Of a DNA stretch of 64,000 bases, positions 1 to 11,759 are shown piece by piece. The notes below the pieces were generated by a model. That model was not told the origin of the DNA. It saw only the letters and a program-made list of their open reading frames with translations, and searched no databases. Made by a program: the position numbers and the translations under genes. Source of the DNA: Bugula neritina (Eukaryota > Bryozoa > Gymnolaemata > Cheilostomatida > Bugulidae); assembly GCA_964035545.1 (NCBI GenBank), contig OZ037769.1, forward strand, positions 7,625,929 through 7,689,928. The letters are read 5' to 3'. Positions within the stretch are counted from its first letter, which is position 1; the number at the start of each line of letters is the position of its first letter.

Positions 1-166
1 AATAAATGGTGATATGAACTACTACGCATAACTTCAGTAAATAATAATAATTATTCTTCAGTAAATTTATATATCCATATTTTAGAATAAATTTTCTTAA
101 ATACCGCTGGAACTGCACTAGTGTGCCTGTGTTTATAAAGTATAATATAATTAAATTGAAAGGTTT

Positions 167-2528
167 TCAGTTGCTATGATGATGATTAATATTTCTCAAA
201 ACTTTCATATCATGCAGCTTCGCTTCTCTGGCTTGTAGAGCCTCTTCTACTGTATCTGGTAAGTTTGGATCATTGAAGTAACCTGCAGGAGTAATAAAAT
301 GTTAAGATACTTGTGATAAAATATTACACATGTATGTACATGGCAGCTTGGTGTACATGGCAGCTTGGTGTAAATGACAGCTTGGTGTAAATGACAGCTT
401 GGTGTATATGACAGCTTGGTGTATATGACAGCTTGGTGTACATGACAGCTTGGTGTGTATGACAGCTTGGTTTATATGTCAGCGTGACATACATACTAGA
501 CATGTATGTACATACATATCAAAATGATGTACATATTAGCATATGGTGTACGTATCAGCATGATGTACGTGACAGCACAGTGTATATATCAGCTTGTACA
601 TGTATGTTGGTACAGTTTTGAAAATAAAATTTAGCCAATGTTTTAGTAAAAATCTCAAATGAAAATAATATTATGTTTAATTAGTAAAACCTAGCTTACA
701 AAAAGACATGAACCATTTAACAAATGTATTTTCGATTATCGATGTAAAAAATAAATGGCTATTTACAAACTTACATTACCAAGTATTAAATTCCTCAATA
801 CTAAAATTGTAGGATATGAAAAATATTCTGACAATGTGTAACCTCCATTCATATTACTTATAACCACTGCAGGCAATATTATGCTCATGATATGAAACAG
901 AAATAGTAGCAAATGAGAAGCTTTGACATTTAGAATAAAACAGAAAATGACACAATTTAGACTAAACAAGAGAATACAATTCCAAATAAGCATAATACGA
1001 CAGTGACTATTGTAGCTCTGACGTTACTTACTTGCTGCAAATTCCCTGATATCTTCGGGTCGTTGAAGGAACACCTCTCTGTAACAATCAATTGAGTAAA
1101 CCATGTTTACTAAAAGGTACCTTTAGGATTCATTGAATTTTCATTGTGTACAATGCCTACCAGCAACAAAACATAATATGGTAAATTAGATAAAATATAA
1201 TAAAAACTATTGTTTTTAAAAATAGATGACAATGCTTTTTATTATGGATTAAAATACCAGAACACAGTCAACAAAAGTTTCATTTTAATATCTGATGATA
1301 TTTGGTAACATTTTTATTATTTAAAACACCACCGTAAACTCAATGTTTAATTTAAATATAAGAAATAAGTATGAATAGTTTGATAAATGTGTTACTTTTT
1401 AATCTGTTAATCTCCTAGTACCTAATCAAACAAAACAAAAACATATACATTATACAGATTTATAAAACAAGCCAATCATTTTTTCAACAGAAAATGTATG
1501 AGACAAACTAACTGTCTAAAAAACTTTCAAACATTTGTTTGTTGTTGAAGTAAATTTATGCTTGTGAGAATTATTTTCATATTTGCCCATTTGTTGCAAT
1601 GGTGTGTGAGCCATGTATCTTAAAAACTATTGATGAAATCCCATTTTATTTGCTTAACGGAAAATAGCCTAACTATTTAATTTGTAAACTTACTATATTA
1701 CAATGGCCTATTACAATCAAATATATATCAGATTAATAGATATCTAGGAAAATGATTTATACAAGAGATACTAGTTTTTTGCAGGAACAATTATATTTCT
1801 CAATTAGACAGCCTATAGACAAAGCTAACATACCTATAAAGATAGTAAAAAATTGAGCCAAACAGACAAAACTACAACATTCATTCATGCTAAATACCAC
1901 TGTGTTTAAAGTAGATGCATTCTTACTTTAAAAAACTAGACACCATGCAGTCTACCTCTGGGTGCTCCCTCAGATATTTTTCATTTGCCATTCTGACTTG
2001 AATCTACAAACAAAAATGTTATAAAAAAATTGGTGAATGACAGTTCTGACATAGTGACATTTGCCAAAAATGCATGGCAGTCTAATAAGCATTACTTGAT
2101 TTATAATATGAATATCAATTAATGTTAATAAAAGTTATTAAAAATTTCAAGCTTGACTTGATTTAACTCAACATAATTTAAAAGCTTTAAATAATTTGCT
2201 GTTACAAATTAATCAAATAATAGTTTACGTTGTAAATATTATTTTAGTATTAGCAAAATATTAAGTTAAAGTATAACATTTCTATTTATAAGGCACAACT
2301 GAAACGCAAAGTGAGTTTCAAAGTCAACGTGAGTGATCAAAATTTGTGAACATTATCAATCCTAATAACACTTGATTACAAACACACATTATGATTGTTA
2401 TTTTAATAAACCTTGTGTTTATTGAGCTTTTCTTGTTGATCTTTACTTAAAGCTCCAAGATCATTTGGACCTCCTAAATCGTACTTTTCCATCCCATGAG
2501 GGCAGTTTGTTTTAGGTTGGTCGGCCAT
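167..2528 (-). CDS. RIIAD1: RIIAD1-like protein (RIIa dimerisation/docking domain), 4 exons
   Basis: Small protein with the helical RIIa dimerisation/docking fold that in PKA regulatory subunits binds anchoring proteins. In RIIAD1 and ciliary relatives the domain stands alone. Coding exons in gene order are 2528-2412, 2003-1956, 1109-1032 and 282-167; about 119 residues. The ATG at 2528 opens MADQPKTNCPHGMEKYDLGG. Exon 2 encodes IQVRMANEKYLREHPE, close to the human RIIAD1 stretch beginning QTRIANEKYLR. Exon 3 carries YREVFLQRPEDIREFAA and exon 4 SYFNDPNLPDTVEEAL, matching the family's FREIFLKRPDNI and YFTDPRLP blocks. The stop is at 169-167. Donors and acceptors are canonical at introns 1 and 3. 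The exon 2/3 junction is one base out of phase with GT-AG, so that boundary is provisional. It lies head-to-head with the FrnE-like gene. The family is sure; the ciliary role is inferred from relatives. Confidence 0.85.
338..480. repeat. 17-bp minisatellite in RIIAD1 intron 3
   Basis: About eight tandem copies of a 17-bp unit (acatgacagcttggtgt, with variants at the first three bases). It decays into related sequence up to about 600. It lies inside the last intron of the RIIAD1-like gene. Confidence 0.9.
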
Positions 2529-3109
2529 CTTTGCGTTGCTAGAGTGACTACCACTCCGAAAAATTGGACCAGTTGACATTCGTTATTAAGCTTATTCGGT
2601 TACATATTTTTATAACATTTATTTAGTAAATTAATTTATTTTAAAATTGATAATTTTTGAAAATCAGCAGTTGTGTAACTTTATAAGTTATAAGGCTATA
2701 TGAAGGGGCGGTGCTAAAATTTGTAAAAATCGCTAGAAACAGCATAAAGTTTGGGGTAATTAAGTGCCTTTATACCCCAAAGGGTTACAGTTCAGTTGAA
2801 TAGATCCCGCTGTATACCTTATTACCTCGAAACCGCTGCACTCAGTGGTCACTAATTTTGTGCTACATCAAGCGGTTGCTAAGCTTTTAGTGAAATTCCA
2901 GTATAAATTCTTACAGCAACTTTGCAGGGGCGTCAATTGGGAATCCCGTTCATTAGCTGCTAGCAGCTGGGAATGACTTGCAAAATTTTAATCTTTGCAA
3001 AAAAGCAGAATCCGCTGTAGAAGTTGATAGCGGATAAGGATCACTCACAATTACTGTAAGCTCGTTCAGTGCCTATTATTCACTATACTTTATAACTTAA
3101 AGTTAAACT
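2529..3109. promoter_or_regulatory. Shared divergent promoter region, RIIAD1-like / FrnE-like
   Basis: The two start codons point away from each other and are only 581 bp apart, so both 5' UTRs and both promoters must fit here. This stretch is more GC-balanced than the introns around it, and no TATA box stands out. The promoter role is inferred from gene arrangement, not from recognised motifs. Confidence 0.5.
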
Positions 3110-4757
3110 ATGGATTCAAAAAGTAAAAAGCCATTATTAGACATTCAAGTAGTAAGGTAAGTGATACTTCGAACTGATAGTTACAGTAGACGTACTCGTA
3201 GTTACACTTACTGTGTCTGTTGTCAGATCAGATAAATCATAAATGAAAATGAAAATAATTAAATATTAATTTACAGTTACACTTATGCTTACAGTATCAG
3301 TATGAGTATGAGTATTAATTCTTGAAGTTAAAGTTGAACAATTTATGTTATTTCAACTCAAAGTTATCTAAATGAAATTAATTATTTCTTATTTATTTTT
3401 TAAATTTCGCTGGACACTGTTACTGTTAGACTTAGAGTTAGAGTTGGAGTTGGCTATTCTTAAATAGTATTACTCATACTCTAATAGTAATAGTGTAATA
3501 CTAATACTAATAGCCAAAAGAGTTACGCAGAAGGTGAGAGTGACTGACGTTTAGCTATCAGTATTAATAATAACATTATAAGTATTATTATTAATCAATA
3601 TGAATGTTATTAAATTTAATGATTAATGCCTGAATCTTTAAGTTTAATAACATTGTTCTGTGTTGTAGTGATATCATGTGACCTTGGTGCTGGGTCGGCA
3701 AGAAAAAGCTAGAAGCTGCTATGATGCAAACAGCTGACTTGTACGACTTCAAAGTAACCTGGGAGCCGTTTCTCCTCCGTGTGGGATTTCCTGCAGATGG
3801 AGTTGAGAAACCACCTCAATACCAGAATATAGAGTAAGACCTGGGGCTAACTTAATGCACATAGCAATAAATTGTTAGAATTTATTAATTCTAATAAACA
3901 TGTTTGTTTACTGTTTTCGAGTTTGGAAAGTGTTAATGAAATATAATTCTCTCTTATTTTGTGGTAGCAAAACTGGACACTTATATTTGGCTGGTAAATC
4001 AGTGGGTATAGAGTTTACCGGGAAGTGCAAGCGATTTCCCAACACTATAATGAGCCACACAATGCTAGAATATGCCAAGTCTTTGGATCCCACTCGGAGA
4101 ATACAGAACGAGGCTGCAGAACGCATCTTTCAGGTCAGCTCACTCATGAAATACAGTTTTGATATAACAAGATGAGAATGTTTTGCAGTGTGTTAGCTCT
4201 TATGTGTGAAATTTTAATAACTTTTAGTTAAATTTTGTGCCAAGTTTAAACTTGACTGGTTGTTGACAGGCATACTTCACTGACGGCCAGTACCCTGACA
4301 GATCTCTGCTGGACAGCATTGCGTCAGACATGAAGTTCGACATGTCTGCCTACCATTCATACATGGACTCTCAGGAGAATGTAAAGCAGGCGGAGCAAAG
4401 TGCCCTCAAGTGGCGATCTCAAGTTCAAACAGGTCTGTCAGCTTACCTCCTCCTAGATTTATTTGATTATAATGACTCCAGCTATTTACTGAGAATAGCT
4501 TATTTTGCTTTTGGGAGTTTTCCTCTCATTTGTCAAGTAAGGGCAACTCAAAAAAAACTTGTTTTGTCTTCATTTCTAAATATTTTTATATTATACATCA
4601 CCCATAGCTTAATCACTGCATACACATGTATCACACCACTTGAACGGAATATTACCTCTACTCTGCAGGTGTACCATTCTTCATTATTAACGGAAGGCCA
4701 TGCTTTTCTGGAGCTCAAGAATCCGATACATTTGTAAAGACTTTTGCAAATCTATAG
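3110..4757 (+). CDS. FrnE/DsbA-family thiol oxidoreductase, candidate selenoprotein, 5 exons
   Basis: Thioredoxin-fold oxidoreductase of the DsbA/FrnE family, 209 residues if TGA is read. Exons: 3110-3156, 3669-3833, 3968-4133, 4270-4432 and 4669-4757. All junctions are GT-AG and the phases agree throughout. Family marks in order: the N-terminal strand LLDIQVVSDIM; the active site at residues 20-23, where CPWC is expected but the first codon is TGA (U-P-W-C), followed by WVGKKKLEAAM; WEPFLLRVGFPADG; VGIEFTGKCKRFPNT, typical of FrnE; AYFTDGQYPD; then GVPFFIINGR with the cis-proline (Pro183) and SGAQ near the C-terminus. No signal peptide is seen, so it is probably cytosolic. Every exon is intact except for this one codon at the catalytic position, which favours selenocysteine over a nonsense mutation. 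I could not find a convincing SECIS by eye. A nonsense allele or sequencing error remains possible. Confidence 0.85.
3679..3681 (+). other. In-frame TGA at the catalytic Cys codon: putative Sec20
   Basis: TGA replaces the codon for the N-terminal, nucleophilic Cys of the CPWC motif. It is followed directly by CCT TGG TGC (P-W-C). Cys-to-Sec exchange at exactly this position is the usual pattern in thioredoxin-fold selenoproteins. Confidence 0.65.
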
Positions 4758-5118
4758 CCGCTTCAAACTATTAAGTTTTCATAACTTTGATATTTGTCCA
4801 TTTGTTTTATTTTTTGAGCTTATTTTGATATTCTTGATTTGTGATATTAGCGACCATTTCATTATCCTGATTCAGGGAGTACTTAACAAAGAAGAGATGT
4901 GATTTGCTCACAATTATTGCCAGATTTATGAAGTTATTTTCCTGAAATTCATTTTATGAATAGGATTTAGTGGAATTGTACCTTGCAATGGTTGTTAGCA
5001 ATACTTAATAGCTCTTCTGTAACCCACCTGTTTATTGGGGCGACGTTTTCAATTTTTGAATTTGATATTTGCACAAGAAAACATAAATTAGAATGGATTG
5101 ACATGAACTATATTTTTT

Positions 5119-5124
5119 AATAAA
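5119..5124 (+). terminator. Polyadenylation signal AATAAA of the FrnE-like gene
   Basis: First AATAAA after the stop codon, giving a 3' UTR of about 370-390 bases. A SECIS element, if present, should lie in 4758-5140. I see AT-rich sequence with several ATGA and GTGA cores but no clear SECIS stem there. Confidence 0.55.
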
Positions 5125-5139
5125 GAAGATTTTTTCATG

Positions 5140-8100
5140 ATTTTATCCGTTTGGTTTAATTACCTGATCTAAGAGCTAGGCTGACTTTTCATATACAGTA
5201 CACTCTATATCGGTGCACCACCACTTTATCTGCTGGGTTATGCACTTCATGCCTGTGAAATATTTTCCTAGTTGGAATTCAGACTGCACACCCTGGCTTG
5301 CAAGCTGGTGTGCTAATCATTACACTTCAGGGGCTACTAGGTAATTAAAATACAGAATACTTATTGTTGTTTGGCTCACTACATACTTGGTATATCTCTC
5401 TGCGGAAAACCTATCAGTCAGTTTTACGATGATCATATAACAGGTCAAAGTTCAGCTGTTGATGGCTAGATGCGCATTGCACTTTCAGTCTCAAAATATT
5501 GTTAGAACACACAAAGGCGTAGTTTAGATAAACTGTATGAGGAAGCTTTCGGCATTCTGCTTGCATTATGTAACTTTTCGAGCAGACAAAAATATTTGTA
5601 TTGCACTCTACGCCAAAATATTTTCAGGTAATAATTGTTTATACGAATATATATCCTTGCATTTTCTGCATTCTTTTTAGAAGAATTTGTTTCTATTTTA
5701 TCTACAGTTGTCTGGGTTAAACTGTGTGTATTTGCTTTATGGGTTTTGTATATAGCATTCATAATTCAAAACATCAAAAGTAGAGGACAAAACTAATGCC
5801 GTTACACAGCCATGGCTTGTTGATACAATTACTCATAGATATTTGCAAGTCTGCACAACAAAGCATTCAACCACATAATATGCTAGGATTGGCAACTAGC
5901 AAAATTGAGTTGATAAGTTGTTTAGCCTTTTAGCATTCTTTTTGCAAACCACAGTTAAATCACTCTTGCTATCTTCACCTATCTCTGCTCTGTCCTGTAA
6001 ATCACTCTTACTATGCAATATCTTTGAGGTAATACTTTCTAGCCTGTAACTACATATTATATGCTCTAGAGTATACATGATACAGGAATCTTTGAAAATT
6101 CTAACAACTTGATTTTTCACTTTTATACTGCAAGTGTTACTGCATCCAACAATAGTTTTCATTGGCCACTGAAATAAACTTTAAAGTTGAAAAGAAACTC
6201 TGGCAAGCATATGTTCACCAAATTATCGGTCAACCCTCAGCACCAAGTACCATAATCATTTTATTTAGTTTGGCAAATAACTTCTTATATAAAGTTTGAG
6301 CCTTGTCCTTTCTAAACTGTATGAGCGCAAAAATATCTGTAATTTGCAAGGTTATAAAACTACAAGCTTCGTGTGAGAAATGAATTGCATTGTGCAAGGT
6401 TATATATTTCCTGTTAAACCAACCATTAACAGGCAAGTGCTCTTTGGCTACAGGTGTTTGTTGAACACTTTTACCTTCAATACTTGCTATGACACATGTC
6501 AACATATTATTTATTTGTATACTTAATTAGGTAACAATATATACTTTGTAATTTTAATGTAAACCAAGGCACATGCCACGCCATCAAAGCCATGGTTAAG
6601 TACATGCGCACCCAGAGAGACGTTGGGTTGCTTAGACAGTCTGCAGCATGTCTTCACTATTTTTTGCTTGTATTCAGCAACCAAGAAGTCAACTATAGCC
6701 GCCAGACTCTAGTGGAAGTGACAGCTGGCAGCGTAGGATAGGAATCACAGCAAATACAGGTTTGCGCAGCTTCTGACAGCGTAATTCACTTCTAAATGTA
6801 ACGTATAATATTGGAAACTTACTTAAAAAAAATTAGTAAATAAGCGCTGCATATTTTTTCAAAGAAGACTTTAGCTGGTGAAATAATTATTGCAAAAAAA
6901 AAGAAGTTATGTATTCAAAGTCGAGTAGTGATGTTGTTTAGCATGTAAAAAAAAAGAAAATATAATAGTCAAGTGATGCGGAGAATTTAACTGTAGGTAG
7001 GTAAGAAAGTTGTATTACTGTTAATAGATAGAAAATGAAACATGTCAATTGGTAATAATATAGTACAAGGAAGGAAAGCACATGATAGAATTATATTCTT
7101 TCAAGCAAGCCTGGTCTATCACATTTAATCTGAGACACCCTCATTCATTGTATTTGAACTCATGCACTATGCATATGCAAATGTTATCATATTAATTGTT
7201 GTATTTATTTCTCAGGATAATGGCATATATTTAATTTTTGTTATATGCTGTTATATAATAACTAATGGAAGAAAATAAAATTGGGATTGGCTAACTTTAA
7301 GAATCTGAGCACATGACAGCAATTTGCAAGAACCCATGTGGTATAGTCACTAACTGCTATAATATTATGTTGCTGATCAAGCTGCAAGAAAGTTGATAGC
7401 TGTAAAACTACCACTAGTCAGTCTATTATCACTGTATAAATATTACTAACTTTAACCTTTAGAACTTTATCAATCTGTGAATAATACAAGCTATGTTTAT
7501 AGCCTGGTGCTAAGATAGTAAAATTAGCCCTTCAAATAACAATTCTGTCCATTGTAAATTTGTTCCACCACAATATTTTTAGTGAATCATAATTCTACAA
7601 TTGCAACACCTTATTGCAGCAATGTCCTTCATCAAGCATCTCATATAGTAAAAACTTGTACCTCCAAACAAGCTTATCAAGCATATTCCTGGCAGCATAA
7701 AGCAATGATTGGGTAGACAACTTCTCATGCTACAAATATCTATAATGTTGGACTTGTTTGCACCTTTGTTCCTCAATGCTGATGTTATGTATTTTTAATC
7801 ACTACTGAAAAATAATATCAACTATCATTTGATTGATAATTAGGTCAGCTGAAATGTATACATAATGCATTTGTTTCATATATAATAGATACAAAATATT
7901 ATGGTCTATGGTCCATGCTTTTGCCATTAACAAACAACATATGAAGTTTTGACAGTAATAAAGCCCAATGGCTACGCAGATTGATTAAAGCTGTATTTTA
8001 TCGCACAAAATAATGTTAATTATTGGCAAGTTATGATAAATCCCAATTCTTCATTGCTTGACCTCAATACTACACTACTTCAATTGAACAGAAATCATCA

Positions 8101-9071
8101 CAGATAAAAACTTGCACAGCTAGCACTAGGGTAGTAAATCAACAGATTTTCTCGATCAGACTTTTGTCCTTGCCCATTGCTTTCATTAAATATTTGTCTG
8201 CCTAGCATGCTCGAATTTCCAGACAGCAACCCTGCCAGAAAGTTTTTCCATTTGTTATAGAGATGATATTTATGTAAATGAAGAGTGTAGAACCTGTGTC
8301 TATAGTCAAGGCAGCCACTGTACATGACAAGTTAGAGGTTTATAATTTGCTCTTATTCGTCCAAGTTTTATTTACTTACACATTTACACAGTTTGGAATG
8401 CGGAGTCAAAATCTAAATATAGAAATAGTTCTATTTTTAGCCAGGTTTATAAATTATTGTGGCTGCTATGCCAACATACTATTTGGACTAAACATTCTTA
8501 CTTATTTGATGTATTTTCAATAAAAACAATTCCAAAGAGCAATCAATGCAAAATAGTAATAACAAAACAAAACACAAATTCTCTCTAAAAAAGCCTCGAG
8601 AAATGATTTTAACTCTATAGTGGAGCCATTATCATGCAATGAAAATCATGTAATGATTAATATTTTATCATATTAAAGCCTTTAAATGAAAAAACAATAT
8701 AACTATGCTACACGTGTAATAAATGTGCACTTGCAAATAGAAAACAATTAAAATGACTAGAGATACAAAATTTACAGCTGCTAGAAAAATAAAAATTATA
8801 TTATATAAAAGATAGAAAATGTAAAACAATGAATCGCCTATACAATAAATGAAGACATACAAAAGTAGTCTTGTGACATTCTCAATATTTACACATCCAT
8901 ACACTAAATTATGAGCTTCCAAATTCAAATTGTAAATTTCAACTAGTCAATATCAAACTAGCATAAGTAGCAATCACCTATTAAATGAAAAGAATATACA
9001 CACCACCTGATATTAGGCCTCCAACAGGATTATTAATAATAAGTTAGACAGCGGTTTCAAGATTCAACTTA
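5140..9071. other. Intergenic, no supported gene
   Basis: AT-rich spacer between the FrnE-like gene and the convergent phosphatase-like gene. Apart from a degraded SINE-like patch near 5.2-5.35 kb I see only short, unconserved open frames and A-runs. No RNA gene or exon could be supported. Confidence 0.5.
5270..5345 (-). repeat. Degraded tRNA-related SINE head
   Basis: On the minus strand this reads like the tRNA-derived copy at 32.0-32.1 kb. The two share the blocks CAGGGGC-ACT-GG, GCTAA--ATTACA and GCAAGC, in the same order and spacing. The box B part is badly decayed here. Assignment rests on that resemblance. Confidence 0.45.
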
Positions 9072-9077
9072 TTTATT
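9072..9077 (-). terminator. Polyadenylation signal (AATAAA on minus strand)
   Basis: TTTATT on the plus strand, 74-79 bases beyond the stop codon of the phosphatase-like gene; a normal distance for its 3' end. Confidence 0.6.
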
Positions 9078-9150
9078 AGAGATGATAAGCTCAATATAGG
9101 AAATATTAGTACAATTACAACTGGCTACCTGTAAACACCTGCTATTGGTG

Positions 9151-11759
9151 TCACACAGAGAGTAGCTTCCCTTCATACAAAGGAACTCCACCATTAGATT
9201 CCATATACTTGCATACACCTGTGTAAACTGCTCTCCTGAATATTAGGAGTCCAGCAAACACAACTGTTAATATAATAACCAGTACTAGCCACACTTTCAT
9301 ATCATACGTCTCAGATTGACTAGAAAACACGCTGTGTCTAGCTTCATTAGTTTGTACAACTTTGTCAATACAGAACTGGTCCACAGGTACCTGTGAGTGT
9401 GGATTAATTACCTGTGAGCATAAACTGCCGGGACTAACCAATTCTATAGTCATGTACGTATTCTGTACAGAGCTGTCATTTCTCATCAGATGCTGAGCTG
9501 TCACTAGTGAGCTGAACAGTTTCTCTCCCTCCGTAAGCCCGAGAGCTACAGATACGAAACCTTGAGCATTGTGATAGGTGGAGAGTGGAGAGCCATCCCA
9601 CGCTATAGGCCATGTCCTGTGATAACCTGAGCCTAAACCGGTCACGTAGAGGTCTACCTTGTGTTTAATAAACAGATGAAACAACTTCTGACACGGAGCA
9701 GGTCTGGGAGAGATTGTCTTTGTGGGCAGACAGAAAGACTCGTCCAGTGAGATCACCAACAGCCAAGGACGAGTTTCCCGAGCAACAGCAATGTCTTCAA
9801 ACACTTGAGCCAATCGGCTGATCTGAGATTTCAGTTGATCACTCCTAAATCCGACTACTATGAGAGGACCGAGGAGTGTGTAAAACGTGTGCTCAGTCAC
9901 TGGCCACTCTGCACCAGGTAGGGGGAAGAGTGTAGATTCCTCTGCTGCCTCATCGCCCGGCAACAACAAAGAAGGTATCTCAGAAGCAAACTCTTGAAGA
10001 GTGTCTAAATAGTCAGTGGTGTGCCTCCGGGGAGTGTAGGAGTCTATATGAGTGACCAGTGATAGCTTGTGTTTCTTAAGCTTCAGAGTGTTAACAGTGC
10101 GTTCATTCAGCTTACCAGAAACTAAGGCTATACTTGGAGACCAGCCGCTACCAGCCCGCCAAGAGTGAAAGCTGTAGGTGTTGGAATGAACTGAAGCACA
10201 CAGCACTCTGTAGAAATACTGATGCCCAGGGTGGGCAATGAGCAGTGAGGCATAGTAGACGTAGGGATAGAGGGAGCCACTGGAATTCTGCAAAATGAAA
10301 ACTCATAATTAGGTAAAATTCAGTAATTTTACTGATCAAGTGTTTTTTAAAACAGTAAATATATTATTAACAGAGCAAATAGTTGAGACTTAGCGAAATG
10401 ATGCCATACACTACGTTTCCAAGCTTTGGCAGAATGGATTTTTCATTGATGTTTGGAAACACACAAGCATAAGTTCAAGCAAACAGCTATCACAAACTTA
10501 TCTGAGCATCTATTCCCAAAGCAATGGAAATGCAGTGATAAACATGAGTAACTTTATTCAACTATTTGACAATTGGTGAGTTTAACTCGGTTGGATTCAG
10601 CAACTCTTTGAGTTAAAAAACTTGCTTATCTACTCAACAACAAACGAAAGGTTTCCCAACACACATCAGCTACTCAGATATCATCTTACCATACAATACA
10701 CTCTCACAACTAGTACAGAGTATAACATTTAGACACATGTCACAAACGGAGAATGAACACATTCACACGACATTATCTGCATGAGTGTATAGAAAACAAT
10801 TTAAATGCCTAAAAAGATAAATATAGTTTGAGAAAATTGAAGAAACACCCCTACTAGGGGTATTAGAAATGCATTATTTGACAATTAATTACAGAATTAG
10901 AAAACAATTAAACAAACAAATCGGAGTAAGAGCTACCAGGAATAGTATGACAAGTGTTATGTGGACTGCACATAGCTATACCTTCTCAGCAACAGAAGCA
11001 AATGTCTCAAATTCCATGTCCTGGTTGATGCCATACTGTACAGCTATGAGATTGTTAGTAGGCAGGTTAGTGGTGAAGGTTACTATGATGCTGCTGCTGC
11101 CACTGGAAGGTGTTAGGTGCACATGACCTATCTTCAGTTGACCTTTGCCCTTCACTTGGCACTCACCAAGCTCTATAACTGGTGGATCAGGAATTTTATT
11201 AATCCACCTAAAATTAAGTTTAGTAGAATAATATAACCAATAGCTACCAGATGATGACTAAGTATATCATATTTTATATAGGAAGAAGCTCAAGATAAAA
11301 GATGAGCATAAATTCTCAGTCGTCAAGAGTTTTTACAACATGTATCAATATTCTTCTTCAGATTTCACAGAGCTAACTGCTAAATACCGGTAGCGACAAA
11401 ACAATGAGCATAAATATACAGCACAAAATAGCATTTCAGAACTAATAATAAATTTGCTGTAAAATGTTGTAGTGTGTATTAGCAGACGTTGCTTTGTGAC
11501 CAGCACAGCTTGAGATGAAATACATGCTGTACGGATTTCAAATGCTCTGCAGGAATTATAATTTTAGTTGTAAGGAAATAGATGATGAAACTTACTTGAT
11601 GATTGGATACCTGAAGAGATATAGGAATATGAGGAATAAGAAAACTGCAACCATCATTTTCTTGTAGTTGGAGTCAGAAGACCAGCTGAACCTTGAGAAC
11701 ATGTGATCGTTCTCCTTCAATAGTCTCTCTAGCTTCACATCCCTTCCATTGGATCTCAT
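9151..11759 (-). CDS. Membrane-anchored purple acid phosphatase-like protein, catalytic motifs lost
   Basis: 508 residues in three coding exons: 11759-11596, 11207-10982 and 10287-9151. GT-AG junctions agree in phase. Residues 34-50 (KKMMVAVFLFLIFLYLF and neighbours) form an N-terminal membrane anchor. An Ig/FnIII-like PAP N-domain follows, with SIIVTFTTNLPTNNLIAVQY and YFYRV. A metallophosphatase-like domain comes next, then a second TM at about 462-480 (VWLVLVIILTVVFAGLLIF) and a short tail. The order matches animal ACP7-type PAPs, but the metal-ligand motifs are changed: GDxG to SGKLN (about 186-190), GDxxY to HIDSYT (210-215), GNHE to GDEA (241-244), the GH of the PW..GH block to SLDE, and GHxHxYER to GLGSGYHR (347-354). 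I infer a pseudophosphatase, possibly a lumenal or extracellular binding protein. The frame is long and intact, so it is under selection, not decaying. Confidence 0.8.

Noticed and set aside
1918-1956. Extended RIIAD1 exon 2 ending at a downstream donor (AAA|GTAAGA or A|GTTTTT)
   Set aside because: It would insert eight or more residues into the first helix of the RIIa domain, which is not seen in the family. Kept only as a fallback for the unresolved junction.
4758-5500. SECIS-like cores (ATGA at about 4928, 4955, 5103, 5137 and 5429; GTGA at about 4841 and 4898)
   Set aside because: In each case the bases between the core and the next downstream GA do not form a stem of the needed length with an AA-containing apical loop. 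I therefore do not claim a SECIS.
5502-6505. Three consecutive minus-strand open frames of 86-91 codons
   Set aside because: They lie in different positions without splice signals joining them, show no family motif and fit chance in AT-rich DNA.
8278-8928. Short hydrophobic open frames on both strands
   Set aside because: AT-rich codons produce Phe/Ile/Leu/Tyr-rich frames by chance. No motif or splice context supports them.
10869-11126. Plus-strand open frame of 85 codons
   Set aside because: It is antisense to exon 2 of the phosphatase-like gene, which has clear family similarity.
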